Below, one piece after another: positions 7,517 to 16,677 of a DNA stretch of 64,000 nucleotides. A program made the position numbers and the translations under genes. The stretch lies in contig CAYNRG010000004.1 of assembly GCA_964399545.1 (NCBI GenBank), positions 1-64,000 of the forward strand, in the 5' to 3' direction. Each line of letters opens with the position of its first letter. Positions within the stretch are counted from its first letter, which is position 1. The DNA comes from CAYNRG01 sp964399545. GTDB taxonomy: Bacteria > Bacillota_I > Bacilli_A > Erysipelotrichales > Erysipelotrichaceae. The notes below the pieces were generated by a model. The model was not told where the DNA came from. It did no database searches and worked only from the letters and a program-made list of their open reading frames with translations.

Positions 7517-8464
7517 CTAATTTTTAATTAACTGAATACTAAATCCACATATATTTTTTTTAAAATATATGGATTTGATATGACCGTTCTGATCGATATC
7601 AATTGTACTATCATCAAAGGTATAGCCTACTGCTTCAAAGTAATATTTTGCGAGTTGAACAGAATTAACTCCCATGAGGATAGAACCTTGGGTGATTAGG
7701 GAACTTTCTTCATTTACTACTTTAATGAAATGAGATTCAAAAAAATCTTTGTGATATCCTTTTACTTCTTTCTCTAGTTGCTGTGAGAATGGATCATCTT
7801 GATTTGAAGAATTTATTCTAACCTCTTTAATTTGAATATTTAACATGGTATTAACAGCTTCTCTAGTGAGGACTTCAATTTTTGAGAAGTCTTTATTCTT
7901 CAAAGCTGCTTTGTCGATCATCCAAGTTCCACCACATGCAATAATCTTATCAAATCTTAAATATTCATTTATATTGTTTGCGTTTATACCTCCTGTAGGA
8001 ATAAAGTTCATTTGGGTATAAGGTGCAGACAGAGCTTTAATCATCGAAAGTCCACCTAATGGTTCAGCAGGAAAGAATTTAACTGTATCTAGTCCCAAAG
8101 ATAAAGCTATTTCAATATCAGATGCATTTGAACATCCTGGAATAATAGGAATTTTCTTTGATTGGCAATATTTTACAATCTCTGGATTCAAACCAGGTGA
8201 GACAATAAATTCGGCACCTGCATTCAAGGCAGAATCTACCTGTTCTTTAGTTAAGATGGTTCCTGCACCAATGATGATTTCTGGACAGTTTTTTTTCATT
8301 GCAATCATTGCATCATGGGCACAGGGGGTCCTATATGTTACCTCGGCAATAGGAAGTCCACCTTTACAGAGAGCTTGTGCTAGGGGTGCAGCATCAGATA
8401 TATCATCTAATGTAATCACAGGAATAATTCCGATACTACTAATTTTTTTGAATAAATTATTCAT
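7517..8464 (-). CDS. KDPG aldolase with extra C-terminal VOC-like domain
   Basis: Residues 1 to about 210 form a class I KDPG/KHG aldolase, splitting KDPG into pyruvate and glyceraldehyde 3-phosphate. Glu41 lies in EVTYRTP and the Schiff-base Lys129 in DTVKFFPAE. Normal Eda is about 210 residues; this protein has 315. The added tail contains MGVNSVQLAKYYFEAVGYTF and ends IYFKKNICGFSIQLI, which looks like one half of a glyoxalase/VOC fold. Similar fusions occur in Clostridia as far as I recall. The start at 8464 follows GGAGA; the alternative 27 bases upstream lacks one. First gene of the operon, behind a clear promoter and operator. Confidence 0.9.
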   Translation of the reverse strand: MNNLFKKISSIGIIPVITLDDISDAAPLAQALCKGGLPIAEVTYRTPCAHDAMIAMKKNCPEIIIGAGTILTKEQVDSALNAGAEFIVSPGLNPEIVKYCQSKKIPIIPGCSNASDIEIALSLGLDTVKFFPAEPLGGLSMIKALSAPYTQMNFIPTGGINANNINEYLRFDKIIACGGTWMIDKAALKNKDFSKIEVLTREAVNTMLNIQIKEVRINSSNQDDPFSQQLEKEVKGYHKDFFESHFIKVVNEESSLITQGSILMGVNSVQLAKYYFEAVGYTFDDSTIDIDQNGHIKSIYFKKNICGFSIQLIKN

Positions 8465-8493
8465 AACTTTCTCCTTCGTTTTGTAGGGCATTC

Positions 8494-8509
8494 AGTTAAC
8501 CGGTACACT
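8494..8509 (-). promoter_or_regulatory. LacI-type operator in front of the aldolase operon
   Basis: The minus strand reads AGTGTACCGGTTAACT, just downstream of the -10 box. Its first 14 bases recur exactly at 11371-11384 in front of uxaB. The CCGG centre is typical for LacI-family sites, and a LacI gene lies next door. Confidence 0.7.
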
Positions 8510-8512
8510 TAA

Positions 8513-8541
8513 AATTTATCATTGTTTTTCTTATCTGTCAA
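8513..8541 (-). promoter_or_regulatory. Promoter of the aldolase-kdgK-kduD-pectinesterase operon
   Basis: Minus strand: TTGACA (8541-8536), a 17-base spacer, then TAAATT (8518-8513). The operator at 8494-8509 covers the start-site region, which suits repression by the adjacent LacI protein. Confidence 0.65.
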
Positions 8542-8677
8542 TAAATGAGATATTTTTTTTTGATTTTTTACTAGGTATTTTGAATTTAATAGCGTATAGG
8601 ATGTTTCTTATGTACTTGTTCATCTGCGATCTCTGTGGTTATTTTATCGTAAGACGATAGATTCAAGTTACGATAGT

Positions 8678-8706
8678 TTGTTTAGTGAAAAAAAATAGAG
8701 TATAAT
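8678..8706 (+). promoter_or_regulatory. Promoter of the LacI regulator gene
   Basis: TTGTTT (8678-8683), 17 bases, TATAAT (8701-8706). Just upstream, TATCGTAA at 8645-8652 is repeated inverted at 8668-8675, and TATCGT/ACGATA pair within 8645-8659, possible extra control sites. Confidence 0.65.
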
Positions 8707-8727
8707 AAACGAAAAGAGGAGTTAAGT

Positions 8728-9732
8728 ATGAAGAAGAAAGTGACAATTAATGATATAGCGAAGATTGCAAATGTCTCCAAGGCAACTATTTCTTTTTATT
8801 TGAATAACCGATTTGAAAAAATGTCTGAATCTACTAAAAATAGAATTCAGTTAGCAATAGAAGAAACAGGGTATAGTCCCAGCATAGTTGCGCGGTCATT
8901 AAGTAATAAAAGAACGAATGTATTAGGAGTTATTATTGGGGATATTACTAATAGTTTTGCGAACCAAATTGTAAAAGGAATATTGGATACAACGAAAGAA
9001 GCAGGGTATCAAGTAATCGTTGCTTCTAGCAATTATGATTTTGATCAAGAAAAAACACATGTTAAAAACATGATCGCAATGGGAGTAGATGGATTTATAG
9101 TTCAGCCTACTATTGATTTTGAATTGTGGTTTAAGAAAGAAAAAGCGGATATGCCTATTGTTTATTTTGACTCTCCTTCGCTAGATACTAATGGAATGTG
9201 GGTGAAAACGAATAATTATGAAGCTGTTTATGAAGCCTGTGAAATATTAGTGGGGAAAAACTATGAAACTTTTGTTATTATTACTGCTGATCCGCATATA
9301 TTAGCAACACGCTTAGAACGTAATAAAGGGTTTACGGATTGTTTAGATTTGAGTCATAAAACTTACGACATACTCATAGTGGACGAAAAAACAACACCAA
9401 AAATAATAGCGAAGAAGCTTGAACCTTATTTGAAGCAGTCCTCAAGTCTTTGTGTCTTTGCGTGTAACAACTGGTTATTAACGACCGTGTATGAGGCTCT
9501 ACAACCGTACAATGATCAAATTCCTCATCAATTAGGGTTGCTGGGATTTGATAGTTTAGAGTGGACTCAAGTAGCGACGCCATCCATTACAACGATAGTT
9601 CAACCGGCCTATGCTGAAGGACATACAGCGGCATCTATTTTAATTGATCGTATAGAAAATAAAGGACAAGAGGCACCACAACAGATATTAAAGTGCTGGG
9701 TGAATTGGTGTGATTCTACAAAAAAAGATTGA
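8728..9732 (+). CDS. LacI-family transcription regulator of the pectin/hexuronate locus
   Basis: The 334-residue repressor opens with a LacI helix-turn-helix (VTINDIAKIANVSKATISFYLN) and the hinge region SPSIVARSLSNKRTN, followed by a periplasmic-binding-protein-like effector domain starting VLGVIIGDITNSF. It stands between the minus-strand KDG operon and uxaC. Two nearly identical operator-like sites flank the locus, so it most likely senses KDG, KDPG or a uronate and derepresses both operons, as KdgR/UxuR-type LacI proteins do in other Firmicutes. Its own promoter is separate. The ligand is inferred. Confidence 0.88.
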   Translation: MKKKVTINDIAKIANVSKATISFYLNNRFEKMSESTKNRIQLAIEETGYSPSIVARSLSNKRTNVLGVIIGDITNSFANQIVKGILDTTKEAGYQVIVASSNYDFDQEKTHVKNMIAMGVDGFIVQPTIDFELWFKKEKADMPIVYFDSPSLDTNGMWVKTNNYEAVYEACEILVGKNYETFVIITADPHILATRLERNKGFTDCLDLSHKTYDILIVDEKTTPKIIAKKLEPYLKQSSSLCVFACNNWLLTTVYEALQPYNDQIPHQLGLLGFDSLEWTQVATPSITTIVQPAYAEGHTAASILIDRIENKGQEAPQQILKCWVNWCDSTKKD

Positions 9733-9757
9733 TTCTTAGTAAGTCAATCTTTTTTTT
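9721..9757. terminator. Bidirectional terminator between lacI and uxaC
   Basis: AAAAAAGATTGA pairs with TCAATCTTTTTT; the left arm contains the last codons and stop of the LacI gene. A- and T-tracts on both sides let it serve both convergent genes. Confidence 0.8.
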
Positions 9758-9761
9758 GTAG

Positions 9762-11174
9762 TTACTTTAAGTCAAAGTTAAAATAGTGAAGAACGTTATT
9801 ATAAGATATATCTTCTACAAGGTTTTTAAGAATTGCTTCATCATTAGGATATTCTCCACTTTCCACGATTTCACCAATTAAGTTGCACAAAAGTCGTCGG
9901 AAATACTCATGGCGAGAATAGGATAAAAAACTACGAGAATCTGTCAACATACCTATAAAATTACCAAGAACTCCATTGGAAGCAAGAGTTGTCATTTGAT
10001 CTAACATTCCTTTTTTGTGATCATTAAACCACCATGCAGAGCCATGCTGCATTTTACCTCTTTTGGTTTCTTGAAAACAGCCAAGAGTATTGATGATGCT
10101 TGCGTTATCTGTAGGATTAAGAGAATAGACAATAGTCTTTGGTAGATCATTTTTAATCTGCAAGGCATCAAAGAAGTTCGCCATTTCAATACTAGAGGAG
10201 TAGTTAAAAATAGTATCATATCCAGAATCTGGACCTAACTTTGCAAATTGAGAAGAGTTGTTGTTTCGCTTGCAGCCATAATGGAGTTGCATCCCCCAGT
10301 CGAATTTTTTATACTCTTTAGCTACATACATCATGAATGCAGTTTTAAATTGATTTATTTCAGTAGAGGTTAGCTTTTTATTCTCAAGTCGTTTTTTAAA
10401 AATTTCCTCAATTGTATTTTCTGATGCTGGTGCATACATAATATATTCCAATGCATGATCGCTAGTCCTACAACCTAAATTATTGAAAAACTCGATACGC
10501 TTTGATAAAGCTTCGGTTAGATTATTAAAGGATATGATGGGAATTGAACTGATTCTAGATAACTGTTCTAGATAATCTAGATAAAAATCAGTTTCTAAGT
10601 TCATGGCTTTATCTGGTCTGAATGCTGGTAGAACTTGAGTGTTAAAATTCTGATCATTGCTTAATTTTGAGTGATATTCCAAAGAATCTATAGGATCATC
10701 TGTGGTGCACAACAGTTTAACTTTACTCAACTTAATGATAGACCTAGCACTTAAATCAGCTAATTTAGAGTTACATAAATCCCAAACTTTTTTGCAAGTA
10801 CTCTTATTGAGGATACCTTCATAGCCAAAGTAGCGGTTAAGTTCTAGATGTGAAAAGCTATACACAGGATTTCCTATACATCTTTCAAGAGTTTCTGCCC
10901 ACTTCTCAAATTTTTCATAGTCGGAAGCATCTCCGGTGATATACTTTTCATCAATTCCACAGGATCTCATAAGCCTCCATTTATAGTGATCTCCAAATCC
11001 ATTATCACAAATCCATAGGCGAGTGATGTTTTCGTAATGAACATCATCCCATATATCTTTAGGATTGATGTGGCAATGATAGTCTATAATGGGCATCTTT
11101 TTTGCTACTTCATGGAAAAGCTTTTTTGCAGTAGCATTGGTGAGTAAAAAATCTTCATGTAAAAATTGTTTCAT
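9762..11174 (-). CDS. uxaC: Glucuronate/galacturonate isomerase
   Basis: The 470-residue enzyme of the amidohydrolase-like UxaC family interconverts D-galacturonate and D-tagaturonate (also glucuronate and fructuronate). The N-terminal metal-binding motif IIDYHCHINPKDIWDD is typical, and full length matches the usual ~470. The later LHYGCKRNN, a Trp-Trp-Phe-Asn-Asp block and TDSRSFLSYSRHEYFRR close to the C-terminus fit the family. It is a single gene on the minus strand, divergent from uxaB-uxaA, with AAAGGAGA before ATG. It feeds imported or hydrolysed galacturonate to UxaB. Confidence 0.95.
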   Translation of the reverse strand: MKQFLHEDFLLTNATAKKLFHEVAKKMPIIDYHCHINPKDIWDDVHYENITRLWICDNGFGDHYKWRLMRSCGIDEKYITGDASDYEKFEKWAETLERCIGNPVYSFSHLELNRYFGYEGILNKSTCKKVWDLCNSKLADLSARSIIKLSKVKLLCTTDDPIDSLEYHSKLSNDQNFNTQVLPAFRPDKAMNLETDFYLDYLEQLSRISSIPIISFNNLTEALSKRIEFFNNLGCRTSDHALEYIMYAPASENTIEEIFKKRLENKKLTSTEINQFKTAFMMYVAKEYKKFDWGMQLHYGCKRNNNSSQFAKLGPDSGYDTIFNYSSSIEMANFFDALQIKNDLPKTIVYSLNPTDNASIINTLGCFQETKRGKMQHGSAWWFNDHKKGMLDQMTTLASNGVLGNFIGMLTDSRSFLSYSRHEYFRRLLCNLIGEIVESGEYPNDEAILKNLVEDISYNNVLHYFNFDLK

Positions 11175-11220
11175 ACATAATCTCCTTTAGATTTTTGGCT
11201 AAAAGTTAGCCGAAAAGTAA

Positions 11221-11231
11221 AACGGTTAACT
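11221..11231. promoter_or_regulatory. Possible third operator, in front of uxaC
   Basis: AACGGTTAACT shares the CGGTTAA core with the sites at 8494 and 11371 and lies between a plausible minus-strand -10 (GATAAT read on that strand near 11240-11250) and the uxaC start. It is a weaker match than the other two. Confidence 0.45.
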
Positions 11232-11283
11232 AAGCCGATTAAATTATCATTACTTTAACATAAAAACAAAAAAAATCAAATCC

Positions 11284-11312
11284 TTGACAAATTAATAGAA
11301 ACAAGATAATCT
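11284..11312 (+). promoter_or_regulatory. Promoter of the uxaB operon, with CRE-like site
   Basis: TTGACA (11284-11289), 17 bases, TAATCT (11307-11312). TATAAGCGATTACA at 11318-11331 differs at one position from the catabolite-responsive element consensus TGNAANCGNWNNCA, so CcpA control is possible. Confidence 0.6.
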
Positions 11313-11370
11313 ATGCATATAAGCGATTACAAAGTTTGAAAAACAGATTTTAATATTTTTTTAAAGGTTT

Positions 11371-11384
11371 AGTGTACCGGTTAA
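11371..11384 (+). promoter_or_regulatory. LacI-type operator in front of uxaB
   Basis: AGTGTACCGGTTAA is identical to 14 bases upstream of the aldolase operon (8494-8509, minus strand). It sits downstream of the promoter, a position suited to roadblock repression. Confidence 0.7.
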
Positions 11385-11413
11385 GTTAACTCTGGGTAGA
11401 GTAAGGAGGAGAT

Positions 11414-12898
11414 ATGAAATTATTAAACAAGCAATTAAGCAAAGCTAAAGAGCGACCGATTAAAGTAGTGCAATTTGGAGAAGGAAATTTCCTTAGAGGG
11501 TTTTGTGATTATATGATTGATTTGGCGAATGAACAAGGAGATTTCGATGGAGCTGTTGCATTAGTTCAGCCTATTCCATCTGGAATGAAAGATATGTTTG
11601 AAAAGCAAGAATGCCAGTATACCCTTCAATTAAGAGGAATTATTGATGGTAAAGAGAGTAAGAAAACGCGAGTTATTACGGCTTGTCAAGAGATTGTTTC
11701 TCCATTTGAACAGTATGATCGCTATCTTCGGCTTGCTACAATGGCAAGTGTTCGCTTTGTTATTTCCAACACAACAGAAGCTGGGATTGTTTATCATGAA
11801 GAAGATGAGCTAGAAGAGAAGCTTAATAATACATTTCCGGCAAAGCTAACACAGTTTTTATATGCCAGATACAATTATTTTGAAGGAGATATCACAAAAG
11901 GAATAATTGTTCTTCCTGTGGAATTAATCGATGATAATGGTAGCGTACTAGAATGGTGCGTGAAAAAATATATAGAAAAATGGGAGTTGGAGAAAGAATT
12001 TAGTTCATGGTTAGATGATTCTTGTGAATTTGCGAATACATTAGTTGATCGTATTGTTACTGGATATCCACATGATGATATTAAAGAGTTATGGACAGAA
12101 GCGGGGTATCAAGATAATCTCTATAATACAGCAGAACATTTTGCACTTTGGGTTATAGAGACAAAGAAAGATATTTCGAAAGAGTTTCCGCTAGATAAAG
12201 TGATGGCTAATAAAGAAGGAATGGATGTTATCTTTACTGATAATCAAAAGCCATATAAGCAGAGAAAAGTTCGTATCCTAAATGGTGCTCATACGTCATT
12301 TGTATTGATGAGTTATCTAAAGGGGAATAATACTGTGAAAGAGTCTATGGATGATGACGCAGTGCGAAGGTTTATGGTAAGCACAATTTATGATGAAATA
12401 ATACCTACGCTAGATTTAGAGCAGGAAGAACTTGAAACATACGCTAGAGCAGTAGTAGATCGCTTTAATAATCCATTCATTAAGCATGAATTATTATCCA
12501 TTTCATTAAATAGTGTTTCAAAATGGCGTGCTCGTTGTTTACCAAGTTTAAAAGAATATGTGAAACTTTATGGGAAATTACCACCTCACTTAGTTTATAG
12601 TTTAGCTGCTCTAATTGACTTTTATAAGGGTGACAATATTAAAGATGGTGTTCTTATTGGGTATAGGAATGAAGAGACTTATAGAATTAAAGATGATTTA
12701 TCTGTTTTAGATTTTTTTAAGCAAAGCAATAGACTTTCACCAAAAGATTTAGTTCCGATGTATTTGTCCAAAAAAAGCTTTCATGGTGAAGATTTAAATC
12801 GGATTGAAGGATTAACGGATGCTGTTATTTATTATTTGGAAATTATCCGCAAAAATGGGATTGGATCAAGTTTAAAGGAGATTTTTAATTATGAGTAA
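11414..12898 (+). CDS. uxaB: Tagaturonate reductase (altronate oxidoreductase)
   Basis: The 494-residue polyol-dehydrogenase-family enzyme reduces D-tagaturonate to D-altronate with NADH. It starts with VVQFGEGNFLRGFCDYMIDLANEQGDF, a typical UxaB dinucleotide-binding opening, and holds KVRILNGAHTSFV with the catalytic Lys-Asn-type segment of the mannitol dehydrogenase family, later VDRFNNPFIKHELLSISLNS. AAGGAGGAG precedes the ATG. The gene overlaps uxaA by 8 bases, so the two are translated together. Length is close to the usual ~480. Confidence 0.94.
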   Translation: MKLLNKQLSKAKERPIKVVQFGEGNFLRGFCDYMIDLANEQGDFDGAVALVQPIPSGMKDMFEKQECQYTLQLRGIIDGKESKKTRVITACQEIVSPFEQYDRYLRLATMASVRFVISNTTEAGIVYHEEDELEEKLNNTFPAKLTQFLYARYNYFEGDITKGIIVLPVELIDDNGSVLEWCVKKYIEKWELEKEFSSWLDDSCEFANTLVDRIVTGYPHDDIKELWTEAGYQDNLYNTAEHFALWVIETKKDISKEFPLDKVMANKEGMDVIFTDNQKPYKQRKVRILNGAHTSFVLMSYLKGNNTVKESMDDDAVRRFMVSTIYDEIIPTLDLEQEELETYARAVVDRFNNPFIKHELLSISLNSVSKWRARCLPSLKEYVKLYGKLPPHLVYSLAALIDFYKGDNIKDGVLIGYRNEETYRIKDDLSVLDFFKQSNRLSPKDLVPMYLSKKSFHGEDLNRIEGLTDAVIYYLEIIRKNGIGSSLKEIFNYE

Positions 12899-14360
12899 GG
12901 CCATAAAAATAAATGCTAATGATAATGTTATGGTAGCTCTACAACTACTAAAAAAAGATGAAGTTATTGAGGGAGTTGTTTTATTAGAAGATATTTTGCA
13001 GGGACATAAGTTTGCGATTAGCAATATTGAAATTAAAAGCAATATTATCAAATATGGAAATCCTATTGGACATGCAACGCAAAAAATACTAAAGGGATCT
13101 TCGGTACATATTCATAATATGGCAACCAATTTATCAGAGAACTTAGAGTATTGTTATAGACCAAACTTTAATGAAACAGTCATTACACGAACCAAAACAT
13201 TTATGGGCTATAAGCGTGAAAATGGAGAAGTAGGGATTCGGAATGAGATTTGGGTTATCCCTACTGTAGGGTGTATGAATAGTGTGGCAAAGAAGATTGA
13301 GCGAGAGTGCCAGCGATTTGTAGGAGAATCCATCGATGGAGTTATCGCTTTTAATCATCCCTATGGTTGTAGCCAAATGGGTGAGGATCAAGAAAACACC
13401 CGCCATATATTGGCATCCTTGGCAGAGCATCCCAATGCGGCAGGAGTATTAGTTATTGGTCTGGGGTGTGAAAACTCAGGAATTGAAGAATTAAAGCGCT
13501 ATATGAAGAATCCAAATGCAAAACATATACATTATATGGTAGCTCAAGAAGTAAATGATGAAATTGTTGAAGGTGTTTCCTTAATAAAAAAAATAGTTGC
13601 TTCGGTAAAATTTATGGAGCGAATTGAAATCTCTTGTAGTGAATTAAAGGTTGGATTGAAGTGTGGTGGCTCTGATGGGCTAAGTGGAATTACTGCAAAC
13701 CCAGCAGTAGGATCATTTTCAGATTTATTAGTAGAACAAGGAGGGACTAGTGTATTAACTGAAGTTCCAGAAATGTTTGGTGCCGAGACTTTGTTGATGA
13801 ACCGCTGTGAAAATGTAGAAGTATTTGATAAAACGGTGAAGTTAATCAATGATTTTAAAGAATATTTTAGAAGTAGTGGACAAATGATTTATGAAAACCC
13901 ATCTCCTGGAAATAAGGCAGGGGGAATTAGTACTTTAGAAGACAAATCTTTAGGTTGTACGCAAAAAAGTGGTAACTCAAAAGTCGTAGATGTCTTAAGG
14001 TATGGTAATAGATTAAAGAAGAAAGGGTTGAACTTACTGAGTTCTCCTGGGAATGATCTAGTTGCTGCAACTGCTCTTGCTGCTGCCGGATGTCAGATAA
14101 TTTTATTTACTACAGGACGTGGGACACCTTTTTCAAGTCCAGTTCCAACTATTAAAATTTCGAGCAATACTTCTTTAGCAACAAATAAGAATAACTGGAT
14201 TGATTTTGACGCAGGAGATATTGTAAATGATGTTCCAATTTCGGTGATGGGAGAAAAAATATTTGATTATGTAATGGAAATTGCAAATGGAAAGAAAGTT
14301 AACTCTGAACTAGCGGGATATCACGATTTAGCTATATTCAAAACAGGAGTTACATTATAG
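12891..14360 (+). CDS. uxaA: Altronate dehydratase
   Basis: The 489-residue enzyme dehydrates D-altronate to 2-keto-3-deoxygluconate. It has an N-terminal SAF-like segment (residues ~1-90, DNVMVALQLLKKDEV) and the long UxaA/GarD catalytic part with GYKRENGEVGIRNEIWVIPTVGC, HPYGCSQMG, LKCGGSDGLSGITANPA and CAAAGCQIILFTTGRGTPF. Iron-binding Cys and His residues in these blocks are in place. It overlaps uxaB and is followed after 12 bases by kduI. All three genes converge on KDG with kdgK and the aldolase. Confidence 0.95.
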   Translation: MSKAIKINANDNVMVALQLLKKDEVIEGVVLLEDILQGHKFAISNIEIKSNIIKYGNPIGHATQKILKGSSVHIHNMATNLSENLEYCYRPNFNETVITRTKTFMGYKRENGEVGIRNEIWVIPTVGCMNSVAKKIERECQRFVGESIDGVIAFNHPYGCSQMGEDQENTRHILASLAEHPNAAGVLVIGLGCENSGIEELKRYMKNPNAKHIHYMVAQEVNDEIVEGVSLIKKIVASVKFMERIEISCSELKVGLKCGGSDGLSGITANPAVGSFSDLLVEQGGTSVLTEVPEMFGAETLLMNRCENVEVFDKTVKLINDFKEYFRSSGQMIYENPSPGNKAGGISTLEDKSLGCTQKSGNSKVVDVLRYGNRLKKKGLNLLSSPGNDLVAATALAAAGCQIILFTTGRGTPFSSPVPTIKISSNTSLATNKNNWIDFDAGDIVNDVPISVMGEKIFDYVMEIANGKKVNSELAGYHDLAIFKTGVTL

Positions 14361-14372
14361 AGGAGAGAGTAT

Positions 14373-15200
14373 ATGGATATTAGAAATGCAGTGCATCCAA
14401 AGGATGTTAAAGATTATGATACACAGCGATTAAGAGATTCCTTCTTAATTAAAGATCTATTTCAAGAAGGTAAGATAAAAATGATGTACAGTCATATTGA
14501 TCGGATTATTGTTGGAGGGGTGATTCCCACTGAGCAAGTTCGATTGGAAGTAGGCGGAGAAATACGTGCAGAGTATTTTTTGCAGAGACGTGAGATGGGA
14601 ATCATCAACATAGGAGGTTTTGGGAAAGTTATTGTGGATGGTCATGTGTATGAACTAGATCAGTATGATGGGCTATATATTGGAAGAGGTGCAAAAGAAA
14701 TTTTATTTGAAAGTAAAGATTTATCAATGCCAGCAAAGTTTTACTTCAATAGTGCACCTGCACATAAAGAATATCCAATAAAACTTATTCGCCAAAGTGA
14801 TTGCCAAAAGATTGAGCTAGGAAGTTTAGAAACTAGTAACCATAGAACGATTTGTAAATATATTCTTCCAGGTCAAGTTGATAGCTGCCAGCTTGTCATG
14901 GGTATGACAACTTTAAAAAAGGGTAGTGTCTGGAATACGATGCCATGCCATACACACGACCGGAGAATGGAAGTTTATCTTTATTTAGATTTAGAAGAAA
15001 ATGATGCAATTTTCCATTATATGGGCGAACCACAAGAGACTCGACATATTGTGATGAGGAATGAAGAAGCTGTAATATCACCAAGTTGGTCAATCCACTC
15101 TGCTTGTGGAACTCGAAATTATTCTTTTATCTGGGGAATGGTTGGAGAAAATCAAGACTTTGATGATATGGATGGAGTTGCTATGGAGGATTTACTTTAA
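14373..15200 (+). CDS. kduI: 5-keto-4-deoxyuronate isomerase
   Basis: The 275-residue cupin-type isomerase converts 4-deoxy-5-threo-hexosulose uronate, the product of unsaturated galacturonate, to 2,5-diketo-3-deoxygluconate. The zinc-site signature MPCHTHDRRMEVYLYLDL, with two His and Glu, is present, and the final His in the SIHSACGTRNY segment fits. Length matches the usual ~278. AGGAGAG precedes ATG. KduI only makes sense if unsaturated uronides are produced, which agrees with GH105 in the same operon. The KduD-like dehydrogenase of the minus-strand operon would take the next step. Confidence 0.95.
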   Translation: MDIRNAVHPKDVKDYDTQRLRDSFLIKDLFQEGKIKMMYSHIDRIIVGGVIPTEQVRLEVGGEIRAEYFLQRREMGIINIGGFGKVIVDGHVYELDQYDGLYIGRGAKEILFESKDLSMPAKFYFNSAPAHKEYPIKLIRQSDCQKIELGSLETSNHRTICKYILPGQVDSCQLVMGMTTLKKGSVWNTMPCHTHDRRMEVYLYLDLEENDAIFHYMGEPQETRHIVMRNEEAVISPSWSIHSACGTRNYSFIWGMVGENQDFDDMDGVAMEDLL

Positions 15201-15287
15201 AAGGGTAGAGAAGAATTCAAATATGAATTCTCTTACATAAGATTTTATTATAATTTAATAGAATCAAAAAAAGAAAGAGGAGAAAAG

Positions 15288-16604
15288 ATGAAAAAATTTA
15301 TTAAACTTATGCTTACAGCTTTTCTGGTTATGGGAATTACTGGGTGTACTTCAGAAGAAAAACCAGAAAAAAAAGAGGAAACGGGGACAATTGATCCTAC
15401 TGAAGTAGAAGCCACAATTAAGTTCTCATGGTGGGGAGGAGAAGCGCGTCATGATGCAACATTGACAGCTATCGATGCATTTCAAAAGAAATATCCAAAT
15501 ATTACTGTAGAAGCAGAATATGGAGCGTGGAGTGGATGGGAAGATGCTCAATCAATGGCACTGTATAGTAATACTGCAGCAGATGTTATGCAAGTAAATT
15601 GGAACTGGATAAATGCTTACTCTGAGGATGGATCAAATTTTGCCGATTTAAATAATTTCTCACAAATTATTGACTTGAGTCAGTTTCCGCAAACTTCGCT
15701 AGATGCGTGTATTGAGGCAAATCAGCTACAAGCCATTCCGGTTTCCACTACTGGTCGTGTATTTTTTTGGAATGATACAGTATGGAATGCAGCAGGGTTA
15801 GAACTTCCAAAAACAATGGATGATTTTATAGCTGCAGGTGAAATATTTAAAACCGTATTAGGTGATGATTACTATCCACTTGTAGTCGGGGAATATGATC
15901 GTACTATATTAATGGTAGCATACTTAGAGTCAGTGTATGGCAAGCCATGGGTTGAAAATAGCGAACTACAGTATACAAAGGAAGAGATTGTAGTAGGTCT
16001 TGATTGGATGTCGATGCTTGAAGATAAGCATGTTATACCAACAGTTGCTACAATTACAGGAGATGGTGCAGAATCCATTGACAAAAATCCTCGTTGGATT
16101 GATGGACATTATGGAGGGATATATGAGTGGGATTCTTCATTTTTGAAGATGGAAAAAGCCTTGGATGAAAATCAAAATTTAGTTGTTGGGGAGTACTTTG
16201 ATATGGGTGATTATCAAGGAGGATTTGCTAAGGTTTCAATGGGATTTGCGATTAATGAGAATTCCTCGAATAAAGAAGCAGCTGCTTTGTTAATTAATTT
16301 CTTATTAAATGAATCTGAAGGAATTTCTGCAATGGGAACAGAACGTGGAATTCCTTTGTCAGCAGTAGCAAAAACGCAATTGAGTAATGCTGGAACAATG
16401 GATGAAAAAGTATTAGAAGCGAATACTACAATGCTTTCATGGGTGAAATTCCCATTAGATCCTAAGTTTGAGGCAGCATCATTAAAGACCACTAAAACTG
16501 GGGTTTACTATGAAGTGTTTGAAAATTTAAGTTATGACCTATATACAGCCGATCAAGCAGCTGATGTTTTAATCAATGGGATTAATGAAGAGTTGGGAAA
16601 CTAA
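15288..16604 (+). CDS. Sugar ABC transporter substrate-binding lipoprotein
   Basis: The 438-residue family-1 extracellular solute-binding protein has a lipoprotein signal (KKFIKLMLTAFLVMGITGC) with the lipobox Cys near residue 20 and an acidic linker after it. The mature part begins IKFSWWGGEARHDATLTAIDAF, as in LplA/TogB-like oligo-uronide binders. It should capture oligogalacturonides at the membrane for the permeases at 17829 and 18769. A short hairpin at 16625-16644 follows the gene and may keep this transcript segment more abundant than the rest. GAGGAG precedes the ATG. Substrate is inferred from context. Confidence 0.9.
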   Translation: MKKFIKLMLTAFLVMGITGCTSEEKPEKKEETGTIDPTEVEATIKFSWWGGEARHDATLTAIDAFQKKYPNITVEAEYGAWSGWEDAQSMALYSNTAADVMQVNWNWINAYSEDGSNFADLNNFSQIIDLSQFPQTSLDACIEANQLQAIPVSTTGRVFFWNDTVWNAAGLELPKTMDDFIAAGEIFKTVLGDDYYPLVVGEYDRTILMVAYLESVYGKPWVENSELQYTKEEIVVGLDWMSMLEDKHVIPTVATITGDGAESIDKNPRWIDGHYGGIYEWDSSFLKMEKALDENQNLVVGEYFDMGDYQGGFAKVSMGFAINENSSNKEAAALLINFLLNESEGISAMGTERGIPLSAVAKTQLSNAGTMDEKVLEANTTMLSWVKFPLDPKFEAASLKTTKTGVYYEVFENLSYDLYTADQAADVLINGINEELGN

Positions 16605-16624
16605 CACTAAAAACTAGAAGTATA

Positions 16625-16644
16625 GGGCTCTTTCTAAAGAGCCC
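16625..16644 (+). terminator. Hairpin after the binding-protein gene (attenuator or mRNA stabiliser)
   Basis: GGGCTCTTT and AAAGAGCCC form a perfect 9-bp stem with a 2-base loop, with no T-tract after it. Such hairpins behind binding-protein genes commonly protect the upstream mRNA and partly limit downstream transcription. Confidence 0.65.
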
Positions 16645-16677
16645 ATTCACTTTAAAAATAAAAAGCGAGGAAATTCT

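Noticed and set aside
8645..8675. TATCGTAA repeats as an autoregulatory operator of the LacI gene
   Set aside because: They share no core with the AGTGTACCGGTTAA sites, so they are mentioned only as a possible control element.
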